Assembly: GCA_020056205.1 (NCBI GenBank)
Contig: JAGVIF010000400.1
Span: forward strand, 1 to 5,927
Direction: 5' to 3'
Source: Lentisphaeria bacterium
GTDB lineage: Bacteria > Verrucomicrobiota > Lentisphaeria > Victivallales > GWF2-50-93
Length of the DNA stretch: 5,927 nucleotides
Shown here: in pieces, positions 1 to 5,804 of the stretch
How the letters are laid out: each line of letters opens with the position of its first letter
Position numbering within the stretch: the stretch's first letter is position 1
Translations under genes and position numbers: made by a program
Notes under the pieces: model-generated
What the model was told of the DNA's origin: nothing
The model's input: the letters and a program-made list of their open reading frames with translations, nothing else
The model's database searches: none

Positions 1-2
1 CT

Positions 3-668
3 TATCGAAAACTTTTCGAAATAGCGAGAGATAAATATTTAACATTGTTGAAAAATGGGAATAAAGGCAGATTCGAGATCCTTTCTCTCCTCTTGAGGCT
101 AAGGCAGTTCTGTTGTCATCCATCTCTCCTGCCCGGCGACTTTAATTGCCGCGGGACTCCTTCCGCGAAAATGGAACTGCTCAAGGAACTCGTGCTCGAG
201 TCTGTTGACAGTTCCCATAAACTGCTCGTATTCAGTCAGTTCCCATCTCTCCTAAAGATCGCGCGAAACTGGCTTGACGAAAAGGAAATAGCCTGCGAAT
301 ATCTTGACGGAGAAACAACGAACCGAATGGAACGCGTGATTAATTTCAACAAGAACGACTCGATAGCCGTTTTTCTTCTCAGCATAAAAGCCGGAGGCAG
401 CGGTTTAAATCTGACATCGGCGGACAGAGTCATAATATATGATCCGTGGTGGAATCCGGCGGTTGAAACTCAAGCCGCCGACAGAGCTCACAGAATCGGA
501 CAAACGCGCCCGGTCTCCATCCAAAAAATCATCGTCAGGAATTCCATAGAGGAGAAAATCCTTTCCCTTCAGGAGAAAAAGATGAAAATTTTTAGAAACA
601 TTGTCGAAGGGGCGCCGTCAGCATTCAGCGGCCTGACTCAGGATGATATCCGCTTCCTGTTCTCCTAA
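3..668 (+). CDS. SNF2-family DNA-dependent ATPase/helicase, C-terminal part (5' end outside window)
   Basis: The frame is open from the window edge (first full codon at 3) to TAA 666-668, giving about 221 residues, so this is the end of a longer protein and TTG 45 is not a real start. Seen: the helicase-C lobe of SNF2 ATPases in order. A leucine-rich helix with LRLRQFCCHPSLL lies near 93-131, the LLVFSQF strand near 222-242, LDGET near 303-317, motif V LSIKAGGSGLNL at 378-413, DPWWNP at 441-458 and motif VI QAADRAHRIGQ at 471-503 with its arginine finger. A short C-terminal helix ends in LTQDDIRFLFS, as is usual for bacterial members. Known of the family: these proteins couple ATP hydrolysis to translocation on double-stranded DNA; bacterial examples include RapA-like proteins and phage-defence or remodelling ATPases. 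The missing N-terminal part should hold Walker A and DEAH-type motifs and perhaps a SWIM zinc finger. The stop codon overlaps a palindromic repeat. Confidence 0.95.
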   Translation, partial: YRKLFEIARDKYLTLLKNGNKGRFEILSLLLRLRQFCCHPSLLPGDFNCRGTPSAKMELLKELVLESVDSSHKLLVFSQFPSLLKIARNWLDEKEIACEYLDGETTNRMERVINFNKNDSIAVFLLSIKAGGSGLNLTSADRVIIYDPWWNPAVETQAADRAHRIGQTRPVSIQKIIVRNSIEEKILSLQEKKMKIFRNIVEGAPSAFSGLTQDDIRFLFS

Positions 669-695
669 CCTAAGTTTTGCGGTTCAATCGGCCGA
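666..695 (+). repeat. Palindromic repeat family A, copy 1 (left arm plus centre)
   Basis: Thirty bases, starting with the TAA stop of the SNF2 gene, match 3616-3645 at 29 of 30 positions; the one difference is C689 versus T3639. In this copy the matching right arm does not follow directly. A degraded version (CGGCTGATTGAACCCGCAA) appears about 80 bases later at 775-793 in the complementary orientation. The copy therefore looks truncated, or split by the AT-rich material at 696-774. The other copy is complete. Confidence 0.85.
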
Positions 696-733
696 ACTTA
701 AACTAAGTGCTTGATAATGATAATAAATAATGT

Positions 734-754
734 ATGAACTGCGACGCAGTTCAT
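734..754 (+). repeat. Hairpin, 9-bp stem and 3-nt loop
   Basis: ATGAACTGC (734-742) pairs perfectly with GCAGTTCAT (746-754) around GAC. It lies in the spacer after the SNF2 gene and is followed by an AT-rich stretch (TAAATTATT) rather than a run of T. It could help end transcription, but it is not a standard intrinsic terminator and may simply belong to the composite repeat in this spacer. Confidence 0.6.
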
Positions 755-790
755 TAAATTATTCAAATAAGAATTCGGCTGATTGAACCC
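750..790 (+). repeat. Intergenic repeat family B, copy 1
   Basis: Positions 750-770 (beginning TTCATTAAATTATTC) are identical over 21 bases to 5017-5037. Similarity then continues more loosely to about 790: GGCTGATTGAACCC here against GGCTTATTTTGAACCC in the other copy. Both copies lie in intergenic DNA, so this is a dispersed non-coding repeat rather than conserved coding sequence. Confidence 0.75.
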
Positions 791-795
791 GCAAG

Positions 796-836
796 GTATA
801 AGTTCAGTAAACCCTGTCCTTTTACTGAACTTATAC
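796..836 (+). repeat. Large inverted repeat, 16-bp perfect stem and 9-nt loop
   Basis: The 16 bases at 796-811 (starting GTATAAGTTCAG) are the exact reverse complement of 821-836, around the loop CCCTGTCCT. The stem is AT-rich and is followed by CAAAAAATAAAATG, with no U-tract, so it does not look like an intrinsic terminator. It ends ten bases before ATG 847 of the phosphoesterase gene, so an mRNA crossing it would carry a strong hairpin against that start. It may be a repeat element, an operator or an attenuating structure; the sequence alone does not decide. Confidence 0.8.
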
Positions 837-846
837 AAAAAATAAA

Positions 847-1614
847 ATGCGAAATCAATATTTTTATTCTTTTTTAGCGCAAAATAGTTGTCAAAGAGGA
901 GTTTTTGCCGCCTTGAAAAACAAAAGGAAGAATTATATCAGAATCGCCTTCTATTCCTCTTTGCTTTTATTGCCGCTTTACGCCTTTCTAATAGAACCAA
1001 AATGGGTCCTCGTCAGACACATCAAACTCTCAAACAATCCCACGTTGAAAATTGTCCATTTCTCTGACTTGCATTACAAGGGAGACAAAGAATTCTTAGA
1101 TAAAATCGTCCGAAAAATCAACCATATTAATCCTGATATTGTTTGTTTCACGGGAGATTTTGTCGAAGACAATGCATTTCTTGCGGATACCCTTGAATCT
1201 CTTTCAAAGATCAAGAAACCGCTATACGGGGTTCCTGGCAATCATGAATACTGGCACAACGTTGATTTTAAAAAGATAGAAGAGGTTTTTATTAAGACCG
1301 GGGGACACTTTATTTCGTCCGAGAATGGCGGCCCTATCAGTATCAAAAACATAAATATTTACCTCGTCCATTATCCGGATTTCGCAGATGATTTAAACGC
1401 CAAATATAACCTTATTCTCGCCGGACATTCTCACGGAGGACAAATTCGCGTTCCTTTTTGGGGAGCATTGATTCTTCCCTATAAGGCAAAAAAATATGAC
1501 AAGGGATTGTTTGAGACCAAAAACGGTTTTTTGCATGTCAATCCTGGAACCGGAACATTTTTCATCCCGGCGCGTTTTTTCTGCCGCCCGGAACTTAGCG
1601 TAATTGAATTGTGA
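847..1614 (+). CDS. Membrane-anchored metallophosphoesterase, YkuE/LpxG-like (calcineurin-like fold)
   Basis: This is a calcineurin-like phosphoesterase with the metal-binding motifs in order (numbered from ATG 847): HFSDLH 71-76, GDFVED 103-108, GNHE 131-134, VHYPD 174-178 and GHSHGGQ 193-199, ending in a family-like CRPELSVIEL tail. A basic stretch (KNKRKNYIR) followed by a hydrophobic segment at about 33-50 forms an N-terminal signal anchor, placing the catalytic domain outside the cytoplasm or on the inner-membrane surface. Known relatives are B. subtilis YkuE and the UDP-2,3-diacylglucosamine hydrolase LpxG of lipid A synthesis; the substrate here is not determinable. The distance from GNHE to VHYPD is about 40 residues, some 30 fewer than I recall for the family. 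The start is uncertain. ATG 847 has no ribosome binding site and sits just after a hairpin, whereas TTG 913 follows AAAGAGGAG (893-901) and begins LKNKRKNYIR, a more typical signal-anchor N-terminus. The gene ends in TGA. Confidence 0.9.
   Translation: MRNQYFYSFLAQNSCQRGVFAALKNKRKNYIRIAFYSSLLLLPLYAFLIEPKWVLVRHIKLSNNPTLKIVHFSDLHYKGDKEFLDKIVRKINHINPDIVCFTGDFVEDNAFLADTLESLSKIKKPLYGVPGNHEYWHNVDFKKIEEVFIKTGGHFISSENGGPISIKNINIYLVHYPDFADDLNAKYNLILAGHSHGGQIRVPFWGALILPYKAKKYDKGLFETKNGFLHVNPGTGTFFIPARFFCRPELSVIEL
893..901 (+). promoter_or_regulatory. Ribosome binding site favouring the alternative TTG start at 913
   Basis: AAAGAGGAG is the only strong Shine-Dalgarno-like sequence near the phosphoesterase start. 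It lies eleven bases before TTG 913, slightly longer than ideal. It sits inside the longer ATG 847 reading, which itself has no such site, and this argues for the shorter 233-residue protein. Confidence 0.5.
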
Positions 1615-1845
1615 GGCGCGGCGTGGGCACCCGGTCAAGTCGAAGATCCCGAGACCAACGGTCCTCGGGGAGAGATGCCGGATAAATATTCACCAAACCC
1701 CGTCTTTTAGAAAAGAAAATCTCGCGCGGAGGCACGGAGAACACAAAGAAGAAATAATTTTACAAGTTTTGAGACTGGCAAGTTTCTACGACCGTGCTTG
1801 AAATAAGAAGGCGGAGGATTACTTTACTTTTGAAGGAGAAAGAAA
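1615..1845. other. Repeat-like intergenic spacer without a convincing gene
   Basis: This 231-bp spacer is GC-rich at first and purine-rich later. It holds a hairpin at 1648-1669 (CCCGAGACC, loop AAC, GGTCCTCGGG, with one bulged base). It also holds a purine-rich tract at about 1720-1757 (CGCGGAGGCACGGAGAACAC and following), resembling a dispersed intergenic repeat I recall from PVC-type and metagenomic genomes. A 65-codon frame at 1604-1801 crosses it, but it has no ribosome binding site and low-complexity composition. Just before the next gene lies the ribosome binding site AGGAG (1834-1838). Confidence 0.5.
1648..1669 (+). repeat. GC-rich hairpin in spacer
   Basis: CCCGAGACC (1648-1656) pairs with GGTCCTCGGG (1660-1669) with a single bulged C and an AAC loop. 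The stem is GC-rich, but the bases that follow are GAGAGATGCC, not a T-run, so a terminator call is weak. It lies about 33 bases after the phosphoesterase stop. Confidence 0.5.
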
Positions 1846-3618
1846 ATGATGATTAAACAAAATATTTTTGCGCTCATAACGCTGGCGTTTTCGTTCCTGC
1901 TTTATTCCCAGGAAAAGGCGGAAAAGGAGCAGGTACCGGGAAAAAAGACTGAAACCGTTTCTTTGCAAAATCTTGAATTCTACGCGCTTCAACAAGCGTA
2001 CGAGGCGGAAAAAAAAACTGTCATCATCCCATACAAAACGAAGCTTGAGGCTCTTCTCTTAAAATACATATCCGAATATGAGCAGATTTACGAAGAACAG
2101 AAAAAATCAGGCAACGTAAAAGGAATGGGTATCGCGCGAGCCGGCAAGAACATATTTTTTGCGGCACAGGAGGAATTAAACATAAAAGGCAATTTCGCGT
2201 TGCCCGAAAAAGTCCGAAAAGATATCGCCGACTCCATAGGCAGCTGCAGAAAAGAGCAAGAAGCCGTTATGGAGGGAATTGATCAAAAATACAAAGATAT
2301 TGACGATAAATACAGGGCGCGGTTCGTTGAGGCCTACAAACGGCTTTGCGGAGAAGGCAACGCCCCTGAAGAAGAGATTCTGACAGCGAAATTCAAAGAG
2401 TTTTTGAAAACCGACATAAAAAAACCGGAGACGGCGAAAACACAGGACGCTAATATTGCCCTCCTTGAAGAACTCGGCGTTAAAGTTCCAACAGAAGCGC
2501 CAAAGCTCCTTTCCCCTATAATTGCGTCAAAAGGAGATGGATCTCAATGGGTGGACATTGGAAAGTGGACAGGCGATATGATGGGAATGGATGTCGTCAG
2601 CATTTCTCTCCTTGATAAGTCAAAAGACTTTTCCGAAACACAATATTTACCTATTGCCAGCGCCGACTCAAAAATGACCTACAACGCAATCCGCCCAATG
2701 CCTGCCCGCACGAATTACGCCTTCCGCTTAAAAAGAGTTACCGATGCGCGGGATGTGGATGTCCTTGAATGGCCGTCATCAGGCAACGATTGGAGATTGG
2801 TCGTTCGCACACGCACTCCGCAGGGAGATGAAACAATCCCGCTTAGACATGCCTTCATCTTTCAAGTGAGCCTTCCTGAAAGTGAAATGGGAAAAGTCTT
2901 CTCTAACACGGACTTGGACTCCGAAAAGGACGCCTCCAAGCCGGAACAGGCAAAAACGGAAATCAGAACCGCCCCCCCTGTTAAAATTTCCGTCCTTTCC
3001 AACCCGAAAGGCGCCGAAATTTATGTGAACGACAAGCTCTACTCCATAAAAGAAGAAAGTGTTTTAACCCCCTGTGAAATCACAATCCCGTCCGGGAAAT
3101 ACAATATCCGCATATCAAAATTCGGCTATCTCGACAAGTCTTTCGACAATTTTGACGCCGTAATGAAAGCCGTTGTCAACGCGGAGCTTGTCAAAGACGG
3201 GAAATTGAAATATTATAAGAAGGACGTGTCCGCAAATGCAAACACTTGGACGGCGTCGGGGATTTCCGTCAAAGCCGGAGACAAACTGGTCATTCAGGTT
3301 GACGGAGTGTGGGCTTGCGCAAAAAAAAGCGACAAATGCGGTCCGGCCGGCATCCCTAACACAACAGAAAATTATAAATATTATTCCGACTCAACTAACG
3401 ACTTGCGCCAGGAAAAGAATATTCCATACGGAGCTCTCCTTATGAAGCTCGGAGAAAAAGGTTCCCCTATGCCTATGGACAGGAAAACGAAATTTACAGC
3501 AAAAGAATCCGCCGAGCTTTTCTTTGATATAAATGAACTTGAAGGCAAGCCGCGCAAGGGGAATTTCGGAAGCCTTACCGTTAACATCGGCGTAGCGCCG
3601 GCCACCCAATCCGATTAA
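1846..3618 (+). CDS. Exported coiled-coil protein with PEGA domain and LecA-like C-terminal domain
   Basis: This 590-residue protein starts at ATG 1846, seven bases after AGGAG; ATG 1849 directly follows as a second possible start. A signal peptide covers about 1-21 (hydrophobic core IFALITLAFSFLLYS, likely cut before QEKAE). Residues about 42-170 are charged and helical, probably coiled coil. A beta-rich region of unknown family spans about 226-345. A PEGA domain follows at about 378-450 (KISVLSNPKGAEIYVNDK, then TPCEITIPSGKYNIRISKFGY). Residues about 465-583 resemble the PA-IL/LecA lectin fold: LVIQVDGVWA, YGALLMKLGEKG, FTAKESAELFFDIN and GNFGSLTVNIG. Known: PEGA domains are common in bacterial surface proteins, and LecA binds galactose through calcium. 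In this protein the recalled LecA ligand Asp100 aligns with Glu564 and Asn107 with Gly572, while Asn108 is kept as Asn573, so sugar binding is doubtful. Inference: a periplasmic or surface protein that binds cell-envelope or extracellular material. Confidence 0.8.
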   Translation: MMIKQNIFALITLAFSFLLYSQEKAEKEQVPGKKTETVSLQNLEFYALQQAYEAEKKTVIIPYKTKLEALLLKYISEYEQIYEEQKKSGNVKGMGIARAGKNIFFAAQEELNIKGNFALPEKVRKDIADSIGSCRKEQEAVMEGIDQKYKDIDDKYRARFVEAYKRLCGEGNAPEEEILTAKFKEFLKTDIKKPETAKTQDANIALLEELGVKVPTEAPKLLSPIIASKGDGSQWVDIGKWTGDMMGMDVVSISLLDKSKDFSETQYLPIASADSKMTYNAIRPMPARTNYAFRLKRVTDARDVDVLEWPSSGNDWRLVVRTRTPQGDETIPLRHAFIFQVSLPESEMGKVFSNTDLDSEKDASKPEQAKTEIRTAPPVKISVLSNPKGAEIYVNDKLYSIKEESVLTPCEITIPSGKYNIRISKFGYLDKSFDNFDAVMKAVVNAELVKDGKLKYYKKDVSANANTWTASGISVKAGDKLVIQVDGVWACAKKSDKCGPAGIPNTTENYKYYSDSTNDLRQEKNIPYGALLMKLGEKGSPMPMDRKTKFTAKESAELFFDINELEGKPRKGNFGSLTVNIGVAPATQSD

Positions 3619-3666
3619 CCTAAGTTTTGCGGTTCAATTGGCCGATTGAACCGCAAAACTTAGGTT
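3617..3666 (+). repeat. Near-perfect 50-bp palindrome, repeat family A, copy 2 (complete)
   Basis: Two 22-base arms (3617-3638, starting AACCTAAGTTTTGCGG, and 3645-3666) are exact reverse complements around TGGCCG, whose inner GGCC is itself palindromic. The left arm shares the AA of the preceding stop codon TAA (3616-3618). The element can be read as a 48-bp palindrome (3618-3665) flanked by direct TTA triplets (3615-3617 and 3666-3668), which would suit insertion with a short target duplication. There is no T-run after it, so it is not a classical terminator, although as RNA it would form a very stable hairpin between two genes. The left half recurs at 666-695. Confidence 0.9.
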
Positions 3667-3693
3667 TAAACTGAAATATAAAAGGAACAAGAC

Positions 3694-5013
3694 ATGGATA
3701 AGAAAACTTATGTGGTCGTCGGAACGGGAGGGAGATCGGCAATGTTCATTGACGCCCTTGTGAAGGAATACAAAGAAGAGAACGAACTCAAGGCTCTATG
3801 CGATACGAATCATTCCAGAATGGACTACTACAACAGCCGCATTCAGAACGCGGGTCATGCGCGTGTCCCCACATATGACGCTTCTGATTTCGACAGAATG
3901 ATTGCCGGGCAGAAACCGGACTTCGTCATTGTTTCCTCAATAGACAGGACTCATCACAAATACATATGCCGGGCAATGGAACTCGGATGCGATGTGATAT
4001 CCGAAAAACCAATGACGATTGACGAGGAAAAATGCCAGCAAATCATTGACACGGCAAAGAGGACCGGCAAAAATTTGAGAGTAACTTTCAACTACAGATA
4101 TTCTCCTAGGGCGACTAAGGTCAAGGAAATCCTCAAAAGCGGGATCGCAGGACATATAAACAGCATTCATTTCGAGTGGCTCCTCGACACCAGTCACGGC
4201 GCAGACTATTTCCGCCGCTGGCATCGCGATAAACGTAACAGCGGCGGGCTTATGGTGCACAAAGCGACACACCATTTCGATCTTGCGAACTGGTGGATCA
4301 ATGACTGGCCGGAAACTGTGTTCGCCATGGGAGACCTCATGTTCTACGGAAAGGAAAATGCCGAGAAACGCGGAATCAGAAACTTCTACACGAGAGCCAG
4401 AGGTTCGGAAGTTGCCGCAAAAGATCCTTTCGCTCTGAAGGTCGATCCCGAAAAGGATTTGACTCTAATGGGACTGTACTACAACGCCGAGCATGAAGAC
4501 CAATATTATCGCGACCAAAGCGTGTTCGGCGACGGAATTTCAATTGAGGACAACATGGGCGTTATGGTCCGCTACAGGAATAAAACAATCATGACATATA
4601 ACCTGAACGCACATTCCCCGTGGGAGGGTTTCAGGGTCATGTTCAACGGAACTAGGGGACGGCTTGAATTCAATGTGGTTGAAAGTTCATATGTGAGCGG
4701 CAGCCACGAGGATTTCAACCAGCCCGGGATGCGCGAGCTATACAATGAAGAGGAGAATAGAATGCCGGAAATCACATTTCAGCCGCACTGGGAAAAAGCT
4801 AAAGTGATTGAATATAAAGAGACGAACAAGGGCGGGCACGGAGGCGGAGACACAAGACTCCTCGACCATATCTTTATGGGAGCGAAAGATGATCCTCTGG
4901 GACATGCGGCGGATTATGTTGACGGCGCAAAATCAATTCTGATCGGAATAGCCGCCAACAAATCAATGAAAACAGGCTTGCCCGTTGATATAGCTTCCCT
5001 CGTGAAATTTTAA
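3694..5013 (+). CDS. Gfo/Idh/MocA-family NAD(P)-dependent oxidoreductase
   Basis: This 439-residue protein starts at ATG 3694, preceded by AAAGGAA (3681-3687) at good spacing, and ends with TAA. Seen: an N-terminal Rossmann fold with VVVGTGGRS (residues 7-15), the acidic end of the second strand at LCDTN (35-39), the family EKP signature at 104-106 after VIS, and the second-domain active-site region GGLMVHKATHHFDLANWW (184-201) with Lys190 and His193/194. A C-terminal stretch, GGHGGGDTRLLDHIF (380-394), then DGAKSILIGIAANKS (410-424), is typical of the long subfamily found in Bacteroidetes and PVC bacteria. There is no signal peptide, so it is probably cytoplasmic. Known: the family oxidises or reduces sugar hydroxyls or inositols, or cleaves glycosidic bonds with tightly bound NAD. 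The substrate is not evident, and no sugar transporter or kinase is next to it. At 439 residues it is longer than the usual 330-390, the extra lying around 205-290. It looks intact. Confidence 0.93.
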   Translation: MDKKTYVVVGTGGRSAMFIDALVKEYKEENELKALCDTNHSRMDYYNSRIQNAGHARVPTYDASDFDRMIAGQKPDFVIVSSIDRTHHKYICRAMELGCDVISEKPMTIDEEKCQQIIDTAKRTGKNLRVTFNYRYSPRATKVKEILKSGIAGHINSIHFEWLLDTSHGADYFRRWHRDKRNSGGLMVHKATHHFDLANWWINDWPETVFAMGDLMFYGKENAEKRGIRNFYTRARGSEVAAKDPFALKVDPEKDLTLMGLYYNAEHEDQYYRDQSVFGDGISIEDNMGVMVRYRNKTIMTYNLNAHSPWEGFRVMFNGTRGRLEFNVVESSYVSGSHEDFNQPGMRELYNEEENRMPEITFQPHWEKAKVIEYKETNKGGHGGGDTRLLDHIFMGAKDDPLGHAADYVDGAKSILIGIAANKSMKTGLPVDIASLVKF

Positions 5014-5016
5014 CAC

Positions 5017-5066
5017 TTCATTAAATTATTCAAATAAAATAAAGGCTTATTTTGAACCCTATGGGA
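5017..5066 (+). repeat. Intergenic repeat family B, copy 2
   Basis: The first 21 bases (5017-5037) are identical to 750-770. Looser similarity follows through GGCTTATTTTGAACCCTATGG. It begins three bases after the oxidoreductase stop. The remaining spacer to 5159 shows no gene. A TATACT at 5125-5130 could be a -10 element for the downstream ORF, but no good -35 is visible. Confidence 0.7.
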
Positions 5067-5159
5067 TGCTGCTGACCAAAAACAAGAAAATACACTATCC
5101 GCTCGAATCTTCTTGATTCAGCGATATACTAACGCGTAGATATAACAGGAACGCAGAAA

Positions 5160-5405
5160 ATGGAATACCCGGCGGCATTTACGGACAGGAACGACGTAAG
5201 CGAGGAGCGTCTCGAATGGATTATGATGACACCAACGCAACGTTTCCTCGAATACGAGACAATGTTCGCTCTTTATCGCGACATGGGAGGAAGCCTTGAC
5301 CCGGAATACGACATTCAAAGTCCTTTTAACTCTGTCTTCGAGGGGTGTCGAACATCTTCTGATGGGCGGCTAGGCTTGCATATTATACGGAGGAGCGGAG
5401 TTTAG
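5160..5405 (+). CDS. Small conserved-looking hypothetical protein upstream of a nucleotidyltransferase
   Basis: This 81-codon frame runs from ATG 5160 to TAG 5403-5405, with AGGA (5147-5150) nine bases upstream. Residues 14-57 look like a genuine small acidic helical protein: VSEERLEWIMMTPTQRFLE, then ALYRDMGGSLDPEYDIQSPF. From memory, and unverified, similar small proteins precede nucleotidyltransferase genes in other bacteria. The product has no transmembrane segment or signal peptide. From about residue 46 the ORF overlaps, one base out of frame, DNA that also reads as the N-terminus of the nucleotidyltransferase (5296 onward). Its last 30 residues, ending GLHIIRRSGV, may therefore be overlapping coding sequence or a run-on caused by an indel. 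The pair may be a toxin-antitoxin-like or defence module, but no function is shown. Because the neighbour is broken, this gene may be decaying too. Confidence 0.45.
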   Translation: MEYPAAFTDRNDVSEERLEWIMMTPTQRFLEYETMFALYRDMGGSLDPEYDIQSPFNSVFEGCRTSSDGRLGLHIIRRSGV

Positions 5406-5804
5406 CCGGGACACGGACATAATTATTCTCTCCACCGATGCCAACTTTGAAAAATTGAGATATGCCCTTGATGATCTCCGCGCGGTCTGCATAGCCGTCC
5501 CGCCTTTTCTTCCCGAATATCTTGACAGGGGCCATGCCGTCCATTTTCGTTGCCATAGAGATGATGTCGGCGGCATGCGCCTCGACGTGATGACGATAAT
5601 GAGAAACGTGGATTCTTTCGCCGCGCTATGGGAGAGAAGAACAACAATGCAGATCCCCGGCATCGCCATCCAACTCTTGTCGCTTCCGGATCTTGTTCTT
5701 GCAAAAAAAACACAGAGAGAGAAAAAGACGCGATATACTGGCTTCCCTTACGAAAAGAGCTTGAAATGCTGAGACGGGGGCATTCGGCATTGCTATCAGG
5801 TTAA
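5296..5804 (+). pseudogene. Decayed nucleotidyltransferase (MNT/AbiEii-like fold), interrupted by TAG and a frameshift
   Basis: Reading in the frame of 5296, the protein runs TFKVLLTLSSRGVEHLLMGG, then TAG at 5371-5373, then ACILYGGAEFSRDTDIIIL onward. The family pattern GG-x-A...YG...F(T/S)RDTD is plain, with the metal-binding DxD at 5410-5418 and a third Asp in RLDVM (5584-5586), so the catalytic residues persist. TAG probably replaces CAG (Gln), as in the recalled GGQAC motif. After LPDLVLAKKTQREK the frame ends at TGA 5770-5772. Shifting at the A-run 5722-5726 instead gives DAIYWLPLRKELEMLRRG to TAA 5802-5804, which looks like a proper C-terminus. In recalled relatives a longer segment (KDWPMIRRLVE and more) separates these parts, so an internal deletion is likely. 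No good start codon exists in this frame after the stop at 5227; TTG 5296 is the only common one. Assembly error could explain one lesion, less easily several. Confidence 0.75.

Noticed and set aside
5..19. Short palindrome TCGAAAA-C-TTTTCGA
   Set aside because: It lies inside the SNF2 coding frame and is a short AT-rich coincidence with no second copy.
1604..1801. Small + strand gene of 65 codons
   Set aside because: It overlaps the phosphoesterase end, lacks a ribosome binding site and runs through a hairpin and a purine-rich repeat.
3617..3666. Intrinsic transcription terminator
   Set aside because: The stem is long but not GC-rich at its base and no T-run follows. Repeat behaviour (a second partial copy at 666) explains it better, though an effect on RNA ends is not excluded.
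3937..4275. Antisense ORF of 112 codons inside the oxidoreductase gene
   Set aside because: It lies wholly within a well-conserved gene on the other strand and shows no recognisable protein motif.
5102..5130. Sigma-70-type promoter before the small ORF
   Set aside because: TATACT is a fair -10 element, but the -35 position (CTCGAA) is poor, so it is not called as a feature.
5371..5373. TAG read as glutamine (stop-codon reassignment)
   Set aside because: No other gene in the window uses in-frame TAG, glutamine is encoded by CAA and CAG elsewhere, and the same nucleotidyltransferase also carries a frameshift, so a nonsense mutation is simpler.
5370..5713. Minus-strand ORFs opposite the nucleotidyltransferase
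   Set aside because: The + strand carries the clear DxD nucleotidyltransferase motifs; the minus-strand frames are Arg/Ser-rich shadows of it.
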